Source: CAVTND01 sp963735955
Lineage (GTDB): Bacteria > Pseudomonadota > Gammaproteobacteria > Burkholderiales > Burkholderiaceae_F
Direction of reading: 5' to 3'
Length of the DNA stretch: 61,939 nt
NCBI GenBank assembly: GCA_963735955.1
Contig: CAVTND010000005.1
Span: forward strand, 1 to 61,939
A program made the position numbers and the translations under genes. Below are positions 39,143-49,119 of the stretch, piece after piece; positions within the stretch are counted from its first letter, which is position 1, and each line of letters starts with the position of its first letter. The notes below the pieces were generated by a model. That model worked only from the letters and a program-made list of their open reading frames with translations, was not told the DNA's origin and searched no databases.

Positions 39143-41011
39143 CTATCGGACAAGAGGAAGTCTAATCCGGAACGACGCACCGCCGTGATCCCGATTTTTC
39201 GCACATATCAGCCCATCGTGCGCCTCGATAATGGTGCGCGTGATGGACAGCCCCATGCCCATGCCTTCCGCCTTGGTGGTGAAAAACGGTTCGAAGACCG
39301 CTTCCAATTTGTCTTCGGGAATGCCCGGTCCGCGATCAGACACGGACAGTTCGGCAAATTCTTCGACGCGCGAAGTCCGGATGCTGATGATGCGATTTTC
39401 GCTCGGCGTCTCGTTCATCGCGTCGATCCCGTTCACGACAAGGTTCAGAATGACTTGTTGAAGTTGAATGCGGTCGCCGAGGATCGGAAGCGCTTCCGGT
39501 GTGATCACGCTGCGGAGTTCGACCTTTCGCCCGATTGCCAGCTTCGAAAGAAATTCGACGGTTTCCCGCGCGAGGTCGTTGAGGTCGAGACTTTTCAGTT
39601 CGAAGGGTGCCTTTTTCAGGAGGCTGCGCATCCTCTGGATGACTTCGGTGGCGCGCTGGTCCTCATGCAAAATATCGCTCACGATTTCCCCGAGTTCAGC
39701 GATATCGGGGCTCGATGATTTCAGGATAATTTCTGCGGCTTCGGCGCTGGCCAGAATAGCGCCGAGCGGCTGGTTTATTTCGTGGGCAATGGAGGCTGTC
39801 AGTTCGCCAGCGGTCGAGAAGCGGTTGACATGGGCAAGCTCGGCCATGCGCTGCCGGGACTGCACTTCGGCAAATTGACGCCGACGATGCTCACGCAGCA
39901 GGAGCGTGATGAGCCCGGCCTGTAGCAGAATAACCGCAGCGATAGAGGCAATTTGCCAGGAATACCGTTCCCACGCCGTGGGCTCCCGAAACAGGATTTG
40001 GCTCCCCGGCGGCAGGCGGCTTTCGCTGATGTTCCAGCGCTGAAGCTGTCGCCAATCGTATTTCGGTGCTGAGAATTCGATCGGAGGAACCTTGATGCCA
40101 CCTGCCTTCTCTCCTCCCAACATCCGGACGGCAACAGCAGCAGTCGGTCGGGCACCCTCGGCCGGTGAAAACATCGGGCCGCCAACAATCTCACCGTTAA
40201 AGTAGGACTCGTCGAACGTAAAAATGGGAGCGTTGGCGACCTCATAGATGCGCTTCAATGGCTCCTTGTCTCCATAGACGGCACCTGCGCCGTCCACCTT
40301 TAGCTGCTGAAAAAAGATTGCACTGTGGGGCGGCAAACTCGCGACCTCCTTCAGGATCTCCTCGAACGGTCGCTCGTTGTAAAAGAGTCAGATTCGACCT
40401 TGTTCTCGAGCAGCGGACCCAGTATCCGTTGCAGCTCGCCAACCCAAAATCGCTCGGGCGGGGAGTTTCCGATTATCATCGCGATGGTCTTCGTCTCCGG
40501 CAACAGCCGCAGAATGTTTTCGAAAAGCAGCGACTTGATCGAACCGCACCCCAGCCACGGCGTCTTGCTCGGACAACATGGATGGTTCAACCCGACGCAC
40601 TTCGACTGCCGCGAGCAGCATCGGCGTTGTCGGAAACAGGTCTGCCCTGTGTTGCTGGACGAAGCGAGCTGCGGGTCCACCAATAGCGACGATCAAATCG
40701 GGCGGTCGTTGAGCGTAGAGCGCCGCGAGATATTCAACAAATTTGACCTCAGCAGCGTCGTCGCCATCCCGAGCCGTGACGAGGGATTGTTCCTGAATGT
40801 CCAGCGGCCAGGGCGACTGTCGGTTCAGTTGATTGCGGATCTCTCTGCTCCATGCGACGCCCTGCTCGAAATTCGGGCCAAACGAATGAAGGAAGAGAAT
40901 TCTTTTCGGCTGAGCGGCAGCCTCGCCAGACTTGGGCTGAGCGGCAGTCTCGCCAATTGAGATCAAAAGAATGAGGGCGGCGGCGATCCAGATATTGACC
41001 AGCCGCTTCAT
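39143..41011 (-). CDS. sensor histidine kinase with periplasmic-binding-type input domain (two frameshifts)
   Basis: Start ATG 41,011 (MKRLVNIWIAAALILLIS, signal/TM). Periplasmic domain begins KRILFLHSFGPNFEQGVAWS and resembles ABC-type sugar/tryptophan binding proteins (PPDLIVAIGGPAARFV). A TM helix (ASIAAVILLQAGLITLLL) leads to HisKA with HEINQPLGAILASAEAAE and an HATPase domain with LQQVILNLVVNGIDAM, DRGPGIPEDKL and GMGMGLSITRTI. Indels near 40,541 and 40,388 break the frame; both are single extra T residues in the + complement context. Corrected length is ~620 aa. The response regulator is not adjacent. Confidence 0.8.
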
Positions 41012-41683
41012 CCTCGATGTGTCCGATGCTTCTATGCGGCCTCCATCGGTCGCGATCAGTCCGTCTAGGATTTCCGCGCCGCCCGATGAAAGCATCCAAG
41101 GTAACTGCCATGCACCCGATGACCAGCCAGTCAGAGCCTGAGACTGCCGCTATTGGCGAGCATTGGCAAGACCGAGCCCGGCGATGTGGGCATCCGTCGT
41201 CCGGTGCCAAAGCACACTGGCCCCATTGCCGGCCACGCGCCCCTTGGCTAGCAGCGGCGACTGCCGCGCCGCTTTCGGGAGGCTCCTCGACCAAAGTCCG
41301 CATCAAAGGGGAAACATACTTCAAGCGCATGCGTTACTTTTTCTAATAGCAGATCTGGGGTACGTCTCGAAGGCCGAGCACTTCATATTCTGCCCGGCCT
41401 GCGGCTAGGCGATCGACATGCGCGACCACCGGCAGTTTTTGTGACACAATCCTGAAACGCAAGAGGCCCCGTTAGCCGGAGCCAGCGGCCAACGCCAGCG
41501 CCTTCGGTTAAGGTTGCGGCGGCCCGAACGATCACCCCCACCCCTCACCAATGGCCAACATGACCTGACGCAAACGCTTTGCTATCTCAGAAGCGCGGAG
41601 AGCCGCAAGCGAGCTTATCATTCGCGCGGGCGGTGGGCGGACAGCGATCCTTGGCCTGACCGGGGATCAGAAGGGAAACGAAG
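41012..41683. other. gap with decayed small genes
   Basis: Contains a third, short match to the DUF982 5' end: minus strand MRLKYVSPLMRTLVEE from 41,330, similar in sequence to the starts at 32,192 and 34,300, but the following residues do not look like DUF982. The zinc-ribbon remnant at 41,361-41,444 is listed separately. No intact gene. Confidence 0.4.
41361..41444 (+). pseudogene. small CPxCG zinc-ribbon-like protein remnant with in-frame amber
   Basis: Reads YVSKAEHFIFCPACG, a TAG at 41,406-41,408, then AIDMRDHRQFL and TGA. Small rhizobial proteins of this layout (two cysteines then DxRDLGQVL) exist; here the amber follows the CPxCG motif directly. Probably decayed. Confidence 0.3.
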
Positions 41684-42093
41684 ATGAAGACCAAGATCCT
41701 CTTACTGCCTTTTTCATGGTCGCGCCCGTCGTCCTCATGGGCGCTGCAGGAAGCGCGAGAGCTGCTGACAAGTGGTTCGTAATGGGCGAGCAGACAATCA
41801 AGACCGCCGATCCAAGCGCCAACATTACCAGCCAAGGGAATCGATGGGAGAAGGACGTCAAATGGGTGAAGCTCTCTGCCGAGGGTGCTGATGTGGAGAT
41901 CAGGAAAGTCGTCCTCCACTGGGACAATCGCCGAGACGAAGCAATCTCGGATCTCGGAGTCCTGAAATCGGGAGGACAAACGGCTGCGAAGGAAGCTCCA
42001 GGACGCAAAGGGCGCCTCACGGCGGTGACGGTCAACTACAAGATCCTCAACGATGCCAAGACGGCCAACCTCAAGGTCTGGGGGTTTGACTGA
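41684..42093 (+). CDS. exported hypothetical protein (one frameshift in the signal peptide)
   Basis: ATG 41,684 (AAGGGA upstream) gives MKTKILL, then a missing base near 41,704 moves to FFMVAPVVLMGAAGSARAAD, a clear signal peptide. The mature part DKWFVMGEQTIKTADPSANI, RWEKDVKWVKLSAEGADVEI and GRKGRLTAVTVNYKILNDAK is a beta-rich ~105-residue domain, possibly DUF2541-like. Function unknown. An internal start at ATG 41,716 would also be possible. Confidence 0.6.
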
Positions 42094-42257
42094 ACGGCGG
42101 GTCTCCGCCAAGCGGGCGACGGTCTCTGTATGACGACCGAATTATCACGGTCATAGACGAAGAGTGACGCCCGCTAGGGTAAACCCACGCTGCGCGGTAG
42201 AACAGCCAGCAGAAGCCTGGTTACACCATCACCTATTGATGCCCTGCGAGGACGGAA

Positions 42258-42866
42258 ATGAGCGACACTGAGATTCCGCGCCGGGGGCTGGTGCTGGGTG
42301 GCCTGGCACTCATGCTTTCGGGATGCACGCAGGCAACCGGCGCCATGTCAACGCAAGTGACCGGCGCCATGTCGCTTGCCAACCCAGAGCGACCGGTCCC
42401 TGATCCTCGTTTCCTGCGCCAGCGTGTGCAGTACGACGGAGGCGAAAGCTCCGGCACGATCGTCGTGAGTATAGCCGATCGGTTTCTCTATGCGGTCGAG
42501 GAGGAAGGTTGGGCAACGCGCTACGGCGTTGCCGTGGGCGAGGAAGGCCTTACGTTCATGGGCAGCGCGACCGTTGGCCGAAAGGCGGAATGGCCGCCGT
42601 GGCAACCCACTACCGACATGATGCAGCGCAAGCCGCGCTTGGTGCAGTATGCAGACGGGGTTCCAGGCGGTCCGAACAACCCGCTTGGCGCGCGTGCGCT
42701 TTATCTCTACCAGGGCGCGCGCGACACCGCGTTCCGAATACACGGTACAAACGAGCCGTGGCTGATTGGCACAGCGGTGTCGAACGGGTGCATCCGCTTG
42801 ACCAATGACAACATCATTGACCTCTACGACCGCACGCCTTTGGGCACGCCGGTGCTGGTTTCTTGA
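42258..42866 (+). CDS. L,D-transpeptidase (YkuD/ErfK family) lipoprotein
   Basis: 202 aa. Lipobox LMLSGC near residue 22 (after a basic start with RR), then a linker with a repeated TGAMS, then a YkuD domain: IVVSIADRFLYAVEEEGWAT, and the catalytic HGTNEP ... SNGCIRLTNDNI with His and Cys. It cross-links peptidoglycan or anchors proteins to it at the periplasmic side. No partner gene; start ATG 42,258. Confidence 0.88.
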   Translation: MSDTEIPRRGLVLGGLALMLSGCTQATGAMSTQVTGAMSLANPERPVPDPRFLRQRVQYDGGESSGTIVVSIADRFLYAVEEEGWATRYGVAVGEEGLTFMGSATVGRKAEWPPWQPTTDMMQRKPRLVQYADGVPGGPNNPLGARALYLYQGARDTAFRIHGTNEPWLIGTAVSNGCIRLTNDNIIDLYDRTPLGTPVLVS

Positions 42867-43162
42867 TCGTCTGAGATACGCCGGACGGCGCGGCAAACCG
42901 GGCGCCAACTGTGTCATTTCTGCACTGGTCATGGTCTAGTTTGCAGCTAGCTTAGCGGGGCTGCATTGTTTTTTGTGGCGCTTCTATGGGCTATTCCGCC
43001 CCTGGGGAAAGGATTTGCTTGATGAGTAAGATGTTGACTGCAGTGGTTGCCACGCTTGGCGTCGCCAGCCTTAATCGAGCACCTAGTTGAGCAGAAGCCC
43101 GGCGTTTCGCTGGATCTGAAGATTAGACATGGTTCGCACTGACCGGAGTTAGGACACCTAGG
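42867..43162. other. intergenic region with a 22-codon ORF
   Basis: A short ORF MSKMLTAVVATLGVASLN (43,023-43,091) with GGGGAAAGG before it looks like the beginning of a signal peptide cut short by a stop; it may be a remnant of an exported protein. Nothing else seen. Confidence 0.3.
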
Positions 43163-43861
43163 ATGACACTCGCAGACGTCCGACTTCATTTCTTACTTCT
43201 GCTGGCACTTGTGTCGGCTGGATGCCAATCGGAGGATACAAGCCCCAGGCCACCTTTCGTCTCCGTCGGTTATGGCCTTGGCCCGCTGAACGCCGCGCCG
43301 TTGGCACCTCTGGCCGAAGCTATCGCCCCCGAAACTGTTGCGACTGAAGCCGTCCCGGCCGCATCTGCTTCTGAAGAGAAAGACGACCAATACTTCATCG
43401 AGTTCCGATCTCGTTATGCCCTGAGCTACGGCCATTCCTACGTCGTTTTCGGACGCATGAACGAAGCCGGTGAAATGGTCGCTCCCGAAGTCGCTGGCCT
43501 TCATCCGAAGTCGCTGAGTGCGGTTCCCTACGTTCTGGGTCATTTCGTGCCAGTGGCCGCCGAAACCGGGTGGAGCGACGGTGATCTGGAAGAGCCATAT
43601 AGATCGGCTAGCTGGCGGGTCATGCTGAACAAGGCACAGTACACGAAGGTCGTTGCGCACATACGCAAGATGCAAGCCAGTTCGCCTATCTGGCAAGCGT
43701 CTGTCTACAACTGCAATGCCTTTGCTGCGGACATTGCGCGTTTCATGGGCTTCAAGACCCCTGGTATCTGGCTTCGGCCGCAACAATTCATGACCGAGCT
43801 TAGAGAGATGAATACCGGTCCGCAGCCGGTCGCCGCGAACAACGTTTCATCTGTACGCTAG
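43163..43861 (+). CDS. lipoprotein, conserved rhizobial family
   Basis: 232 aa. Signal/lipobox LLLALVSAGC near residue 21, an Ala/Pro-rich linker of ~45 residues, then a globular domain with FRSRYALSYGHSYVVFGRMN, VPYVLGHFVPVAAETGWSDG and VYNCNAFAADIARFMG. The His in SYGHSYV and Cys in YNCNAF hint at a papain-like (permuted NlpC/P60) fold, but this is a guess. Outer-membrane location is likely. Confidence 0.65.
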   Translation: MTLADVRLHFLLLLALVSAGCQSEDTSPRPPFVSVGYGLGPLNAAPLAPLAEAIAPETVATEAVPAASASEEKDDQYFIEFRSRYALSYGHSYVVFGRMNEAGEMVAPEVAGLHPKSLSAVPYVLGHFVPVAAETGWSDGDLEEPYRSASWRVMLNKAQYTKVVAHIRKMQASSPIWQASVYNCNAFAADIARFMGFKTPGIWLRPQQFMTELREMNTGPQPVAANNVSSVR

Positions 43862-43952
43862 AAGGCCGGCGATCGACGCTCCCGAAAACGTCAGACTGCA
43901 CAACGCAGGCTAATTCTGAAACTGGCGTGGTCATCGTGGGAAAAATCCGAGA

Positions 43953-44387
43953 ATGAATATCGCAACGACAGTCGCAATTGTGCTCCTGGTTTCGGGCTGT
44001 GCAAGTACGACACAGCCCGCAGTTGCGGCAGGCGATTTCGGCCCTGAGACGCTTGCCCTGATCAATTCCTACAGGGTGAGGCGTGGCCTTTCTCCGCTAA
44101 CCGCTCATGGCACGTTGCAGGCTTTGGCGAGGCAACATAGCCAGTACCAAGCGGCCAAAAACAAGCTGAGCCATGATGGCTTCCACCAGAGAACAGCCCA
44201 AGCGAAGGCTGCCGGCCTCAGTGCAGCATGTGCCGAGAACGCTGGTCATAACTATCGAAACGCACAGCAACTTTTCTCTGGATGGAGGAACTCCCCACCC
44301 CATAGAACGAACTTGCTTCGGCCAAACATGCGCTACGCAGGAGTTTCCGTAGTTGGCGCATATTCGACTTTCTTCACTTGCCAGTAA
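43953..44387 (+). CDS. CAP-domain (SCP/PR1) lipoprotein
   Basis: 144 aa. Lipobox LLVSGC near residue 15, then a CAP domain: LALINSYRVRRGLSPLTAHG, RQHSQYQAAKNKLSHDGF, AENAGHNYRNAQQLFSGW, SPPHRTNLL. The conserved histidines and glutamate of the CAP cavity are present. Two cysteines (CAEN and the final FFTC) could pair. Function of bacterial CAP proteins is mostly unknown. Confidence 0.83.
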   Translation: MNIATTVAIVLLVSGCASTTQPAVAAGDFGPETLALINSYRVRRGLSPLTAHGTLQALARQHSQYQAAKNKLSHDGFHQRTAQAKAAGLSAACAENAGHNYRNAQQLFSGWRNSPPHRTNLLRPNMRYAGVSVVGAYSTFFTCQ

Positions 44388-44417
44388 CGCTCGGGCAATG
44401 ACGCGCCCCCTGGTCTC

Positions 44418-44678
44418 TCATTTCCTCTCGACCAGAATGCCAGCTTCCCTGGCCGCATGCGCAAACGCCTTTCGAGCCACCCTCGAATCGAGGGAACCCG
44501 CGATGGCCAAAACACAGGCGTGCCGCGCATGCCGATACATAACACCATCCTTCCTTGGCCACCCGTTGCGCAGTTGCTCCAAGGCTTGAAGCGGCGACCT
44601 GACCGCATGTGGCGGGCCGGAATTGCCGTTTGCGACGAACACGGGAGCATCGAAACCGGGGCGGTGCTTCTGTAGCAT
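44418..44678 (-). CDS. DUF982 domain protein
   Basis: 86 aa from ATG 44,678. GFDAPVFVANGNSGPPHAVR then LRNGWPRKDGVMYRHARHAC and ARKAFAHAAREAGILVERK, the same fold as the protein at 33,896-34,300 and similar along its length. It is convergent with the CAP gene (stops 30 bp apart). Function unknown. Confidence 0.72.
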   Translation of the reverse strand: MLQKHRPGFDAPVFVANGNSGPPHAVRSPLQALEQLRNGWPRKDGVMYRHARHACVLAIAGSLDSRVARKAFAHAAREAGILVERK

Positions 44679-44828
44679 ATTAGAGACTGTGAAATTTAGA
44701 GACCCTGAATATGCGCCTGAATAATTTCCCCGTTTTTTCCGGAACATTTCCGAATTGTGTCTCGAATCGAGAGGGTCTCGCTATCGCGTTCCATTCTTGA
44801 ATGAGAACGGTGGGCATATCCGGATTGA

Positions 44829-45063
44829 TTAGGTGCCCTTTGGCTTTGCCAGCCTCACTCCAGAGCCTCCGCCATTCTCGGGGATGAATACCACGCCAAC
44901 ATCTTCGAGGGCCTTCACCATCGCAGCCAAATTTCTGAACCGGGACCGATCGGCCGGCCTCGAAGTTTCTGACAGTCGACAAGCCAACCTTTGCGGCCCT
45001 CGCCAGATCCTCCTGGGAGATGTTCGCTAGACCGCGTGCGGCCCGGCATTGCTCTGGTGCCAT
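44829..45063 (-). CDS. XRE-family regulator (one frameshift)
   Basis: From ATG 45,063: APEQCRAARGLANISQEDLA then RAAKVGLSTVRNFEAGRSVP, a standard Cro/CI helix-turn-helix. An extra base near 44,937 shifts the frame; the family-like tail LAAMVKALEDVGVVFIPENG followed by VRLAKPKG is in the next frame and ends TAA 44,829-44,831. Corrected length ~78 aa. It faces a small gene across three operator-like palindromes (45,107-45,157) and probably represses itself and that gene. Confidence 0.75.
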
Positions 45064-45106
45064 CACTTCTCACCTATAACGATTTCACAACACCATAACG
45101 AATTTC

Positions 45107-45157
45107 GTTTGACTTAACCAGATGTAACGATTATCGTTATTTACAACGGTAAACGTT
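45107..45157. promoter_or_regulatory. three operator-like palindromes AACG-N5-CGTT at 19-bp spacing
   Basis: Three 13-bp sites of the form AACG-N5-CGTT start at 45,107, 45,126 and 45,145, exactly 19 bp apart. The middle one extends to a perfect 15-bp palindrome TAACGATTATCGTTA (45,125-45,139). They lie between the divergent XRE gene (start 45,063) and the small gene starting at 45,177, as lambda-like operators do. The XRE protein is the obvious candidate ligand. Confidence 0.75.
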
Positions 45158-45176
45158 ATCCGCAAAGGCAAAGCAG

Positions 45177-45419
45177 ATGACCGCTCTGATTTCTCTCGAC
45201 CTCACGCCTGGCGCATTTCCAGCCAGGAAGTCGGCTGCCGAAATGCTGACACCGACCATCCGCGTACATCACCCTGATTACGTTGAGCAGTGCCGCAAGC
45301 GCCTTCCTTGGCAGCTTTCGCTGTACCTCGAACACGTCAAGACCATCAGCAATTGCGAAGCCGAAATGGAAGCGCGCGGCATGGCCTTTGCCAAGTCGTC
45401 CGACGCTTGGGGGGAATAA
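45177..45419 (+). CDS. small hypothetical protein divergent from the XRE regulator
   Basis: 80 aa from ATG 45,177 with AAGGCAAAG upstream. MTALISLDLTPGAFPARKSA, then VHHPDYVEQCRKRLPWQLSL and YLEHVKTISNCEAEMEARGM; soluble, mainly helical, no known domain. Its promoter overlaps the triple operator, so it is likely under tight XRE control. Confidence 0.55.
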   Translation: MTALISLDLTPGAFPARKSAAEMLTPTIRVHHPDYVEQCRKRLPWQLSLYLEHVKTISNCEAEMEARGMAFAKSSDAWGE

Positions 45420-45643
45420 CCCGCCTAACGGCCAGACTACGCAACGAACCAGCACAGGAGCTTGAAATGCCGAACACCGCTGTTCGGGCATGCTAATGCG
45501 CCATTGTCAGACATTCATCGCGCCACTCCAACGCGGACCATCGTTCGAAGCCCAGTTTTGGGCTTAAGCACAACCCACGTTCAATTAGAATTTCAGGCCT
45601 GGACTTGGCGAACAATTAATGAACGCATGCATATTTCTGCGGG
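45420..45643. other. intergenic region, nothing recognised
   Basis: Ends in a short AT-rich leader before the next ORF. No gene, repeat or hairpin could be supported. Confidence 0.3.
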
Positions 45644-47359
45644 ATGATTGTCGCCCGCCCCCTCTTTATTGCATATGCGGCCTTGACTGCAGTAACCGCC
45701 TTGATGGTTGCATGGCCGCCGCTGGCGATCCTTGTCGGCATTCTGACCCTTGGGCTCGGAGTGCTGATCCCCTCGATCTGGCTCTACGTCACGGCGATGA
45801 GGCCAGGACTGTTGGTGCACAGGAGTGGCGTTCACTGGTCGCTTGCGGCGCTCGTCAGCGTCATCGCGGCAGCGGCGCTCGCCATCATACCCGCCAGGAT
45901 CGCCGCACCACGCGCTGAGCGGACCCTGCTCGAACTGACCGCCGAGGACTTCCGCAAGCCCTTGCCGCGCAGGCCGGAGCGGATCGAGCTGATCCGCGAC
46001 CAGGTGGCCTTCGTCCGCAAGGGCGACGATCGTGTCGAGCACGCGGCCTGCGACGAGATCTGCCAGCACCTGCTGCTGACGCGTCAGGTCATCAACCGTC
46101 ACCGTCATCGCCCATGCCCTGTTCGGCAAGTCGCCGATCGTGGTCAGCTATTCGCTCTCGGCAATGGCGAGGTGTCCCACAGCCTTCGACAGCCGCCATG
46201 CCAATGTTCTTCGATCGACGACAAAGGCCAGGATTGCCGGCCTCTGCATCACCCCGGCGCGCGGTATCGGCATGACCGATGGCATCAGTATCAGCGAGCG
46301 GGAACTCGCCTACCGTTCGGTCCCCACATTCTCATTGACCACGGTCAAACTGGCCCGGCGGGTGGAAGTCTCGGAGAGACGACAGGGAGAGAACATTCCT
46401 CTCCTGCGCACCACTGAAGTGAAGATCAGCAGCGCGTCAGCACCCTTCATGATCTTTCCCTATGCCGGGTTGCTGACGTCGGTCAGCGGGACTGGCATCG
46501 CGAAGGACCACCGCACCGTCAACCCGCAACCTCTTGCTGGCGTTGATGGACGAACTCGGCTTCTCGCTCGTCCCCGATGGGAAACGACGGGACAACATGC
46601 CGGTCCAGGCGATGATCTCCCTTGCCGACGGGCCGCTGCAACCCGACAGGACCATGGTGTTGTCGATCCTGGCCCAGCCCGGCGCGGATCGCTTCGATCG
46701 TGACCTGCAGGATGCGGTAAACCAATGGACGGAAAGGTTCTGGTCCGGCAAGGTCGACCCGGACGATGAAGACCGTTCGGCTTCGACCGCCGGATGTCGC
46801 GGATCGGCGGTTTGAATGTGCTGTGGCGCGGCCGTCCAGACATGGTGGCGCTGCTGGCCGAACCGATCCTGACACGGTTGGCATGGCCGGTGAGTGACCC
46901 ATACTACGACCAGGACCGGCAACTGGCGCTACTGGTGCAGAGCCAGGACAAGGCCTTCCTGGCGGCGCACTCGGCGGCGCTGCTTGCGATCGTGCGGGAC
47001 CGCCTGTCACGCAACACCTCGCCGCTGCTTGTCGCGGCTGTCGGACTTGGCGCAGATGCGACGCCCGCAGTGCTGGCAGGCTTGGGTTCCGCGGACATGA
47101 CGATCCGCATCGACGCATTGACGCCGCCTGCCGGGCACCGGCGGATGCCGCCACGATCTTGCCCGTCATCCGGACCATGCTGCTCGAACAACGCCCTGAC
47201 AACAGCAACCTGATCGTTGCACTGGCGGCTCTAGGCGGCATCGAAGCGGCGGAGCGGGAGATCGAACGTCAGCCTGCCCGGGACAAGGAACGCCTGAGGG
47301 CAGTGCTGCGGCACGACACCGTCGGGGGCAAGGTCAGTTGTCCCGATTCCACAAGTTGA
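45644..47359 (+). pseudogene. large hypothetical membrane protein, broken in at least four places
   Basis: Pieces in successive frames: two N-terminal membrane helices (LFIAYAALTAVTALMVAWPP, LAALVSVIAAAALAIIPARI), then RIELIRDQVAFVRKGDDRVE, FGKSPIVVSYSLSAMA, MTDGISISERELAYRSVPTF, LLALMDELGFSLVPDGKRRD, LNVLWRGRPDMVALLAEPIL and LIVALAALGGIEAAEREIER, ending TGA 47,357-47,359. Frame changes near 46,095, 46,535, 46,785 and 47,125. The C-terminal part looks like helical repeats. About 570 residues if repaired. Unknown family. Confidence 0.5.
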
Positions 47360-47430
47360 TCCTTCGTGCCGCTGTTCGCTATGCCCACTATTGAATATCA
47401 AGATTAGTCGACGAAAATCGGCTTTGGGTC

Positions 47431-48968
47431 GATTGTGTTGAAAAACTCCGGCTTGAAGCAGTTCTGAAGCACTGATTCAGTCTCCTTGGTGAAGGGAGAT
47501 TAAGTCGATGATGGGCGAACGGACGGTGATGCAGGAAGCGCTGTTCTATGAGTTCAGCATCGAACGTCACGTGCCCTCAGACCATCTGCTTCGCTCGATT
47601 GACCGGTTCGTCGACCTGTCCGATCTGCGCTCGCATTTGCGGCCATTCTACAGCGAGACCGGCCGGCCCTCGATTGATCCGGAGCTGATGATCCGAATGC
47701 TGATCGTCGGCTACTGCTTCGGCATCCGTTCCGAGCGACGCCTCTGCGAGGAGGTGCATCTCAATCTTGCCTATCGCTGGTTTTGCCGGCTCGACCTGGA
47801 AGGTGACGTCCCGGACCATTCCACTTTCTCCAAGAACCGTCACGGCCGCTTCCGCGACAGCGATCTGCTGCGCGAGTTGTTCGAGACGACGGTGCGCCGC
47901 TGCATGGAGGAAGGTCTCGTCGGCAACGAGGGCTTCGCCGTCGATGCCAGCCTCATCAGGGCGGACGCGAACAAGCAGCGCTCGGCCGAGGGATCGGAGC
48001 CCGTCGACTGGGAAGCGATGGCGGCAACACGCCGCTCGGTACAGGAGTATCTCGACACGCTGGACGATGCCGCGTGGGGGGCGGCAAGCGAGGTGAAGCC
48101 GAAGTTCGTGTCAAGGTCCGACCCGGCGGCGCAGTGGACGGGAGCGATGAAGGGGCATGCCTTCTTTGCCTATGCCACCAACTATCTGATCGACATGGAA
48201 CACGCCGTCATCGTGGAGGTCGAGGCAAGCCGTGCCATCCGTCAGGCGGAAGTCGGTGCGGCACGCACCATGATCGATCGCGCTCAGGATCGCTTCGGCC
48301 TCTACCCGGAACGCCTGGCCGCCGACAGCGCGTACGGTTCGGCCGAGATGCTGGGCTGGCTGGTGCACGAGCGCGGGATCGAGCCGCATATCCCTGTCTT
48401 CGACAAGTCGGAGCGTCGCGATGGGACCTTCGAGCGAGCCGAGTTCAACTATGATCGCAAGCGCGATCTCTACACCTGTCCAGGCGGAAAGGAGCTCAGG
48501 CAGTATCGTCGGCGCTTCACTTCACCCCGCGACGGTGTCGACGACGAGGGCTTCATGCGCTACCGCGCCAGCAAGCTTGACTGCGATGCCTGCGCTCTCA
48601 AGCCGCAATGCTGTCCGAACACCCCAGCTCGCAAGATCCTGCGCTCCGTCCACGAGGGTGCGCGCGACATGGCCCGCGATATCGCCGCGACCGACGCCTA
48701 TGTCACCTCGCGTCGCGAGCGGAAGAAGGTCGAGATGCTGTTTGCCCACCTCAAGCGCATTCTGAAGCTGGATCGTCTGCGACTACGAGGACCAAACGGT
48801 GCCCGAGACGAGTTCCACCTGGCAGCCGCCGCCCAGAATCTCCGGAAACTCGCCAAGTTGATCCCGATGCCAATGCCGACGCCGGCGTGAGGCGGAAGAC
48901 GTCTGCTCACGACCCAACATCAGTCGATGTCGTGGGCCGAGACACAGCCGACTTTTTCAACGATATCG
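47431..48968 (+). mobile_element. IS1182-type insertion sequence (second, distinct element)
   Basis: Imperfect terminal repeats, GATTGTGTTGAAAAACTCCGG near 47,431 and the complement of CCGACTTTTTCAACGATATCG ending 48,968, share GTTGAAAAA-TC-GG. They enclose one transposase gene. The element differs in sequence from the one at 36,423. It sits directly after the decayed gene ending at 47,359. Confidence 0.8.
47508..48890 (+). CDS. IS1182-type transposase
   Basis: 460 aa, intact. N-terminal DUF772-like part with MIRMLIVGYCFGIRSERRLC, catalytic D in GFAVDASLIRADANK, second D in RLAADSAYGSAEMLGWL, E in KKVEMLFAHLKRILKL. Zinc-type cysteines in CDACALKPQCC. All catalytic residues are kept, so it may be active. 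Confidence 0.9.
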   Translation: MMGERTVMQEALFYEFSIERHVPSDHLLRSIDRFVDLSDLRSHLRPFYSETGRPSIDPELMIRMLIVGYCFGIRSERRLCEEVHLNLAYRWFCRLDLEGDVPDHSTFSKNRHGRFRDSDLLRELFETTVRRCMEEGLVGNEGFAVDASLIRADANKQRSAEGSEPVDWEAMAATRRSVQEYLDTLDDAAWGAASEVKPKFVSRSDPAAQWTGAMKGHAFFAYATNYLIDMEHAVIVEVEASRAIRQAEVGAARTMIDRAQDRFGLYPERLAADSAYGSAEMLGWLVHERGIEPHIPVFDKSERRDGTFERAEFNYDRKRDLYTCPGGKELRQYRRRFTSPRDGVDDEGFMRYRASKLDCDACALKPQCCPNTPARKILRSVHEGARDMARDIAATDAYVTSRRERKKVEMLFAHLKRILKLDRLRLRGPNGARDEFHLAAAAQNLRKLAKLIPMPMPTPA

Positions 48969-49110
48969 GCGCTACTTGCTCGTTCCCATCGACGAGACGA
49001 ATGGTGACACTACATGCCTTTGCGGTCGTTCAGTTGCGAGCGTCGCATTACGCGATCTGACCCGATGTTGCCTTTCCACTGAACGACCATAGAGGTCCGG
49101 ATCGGGTGGG
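48968..49110. repeat. dispersed ~140-bp repeat, copy 1
   Basis: Begins GCGCTACTTGCTCGTTCCCA and ends around GAACGACCATAGAGGTCC. Diverged copy at 50,634-50,775 and a short partial copy at 52,757-52,779. The copies share the edges better than the middle. It abuts the right end of the IS1182-type element. Confidence 0.65.
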
Positions 49111-49119
49111 AAGCAGGAC

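Noticed and set aside
41017..41346. 110-codon + strand ORF upstream of the sensor kinase
   Set aside because: It covers the region opposite a DUF982-like 5' match and shows no domain or ribosome site of note.
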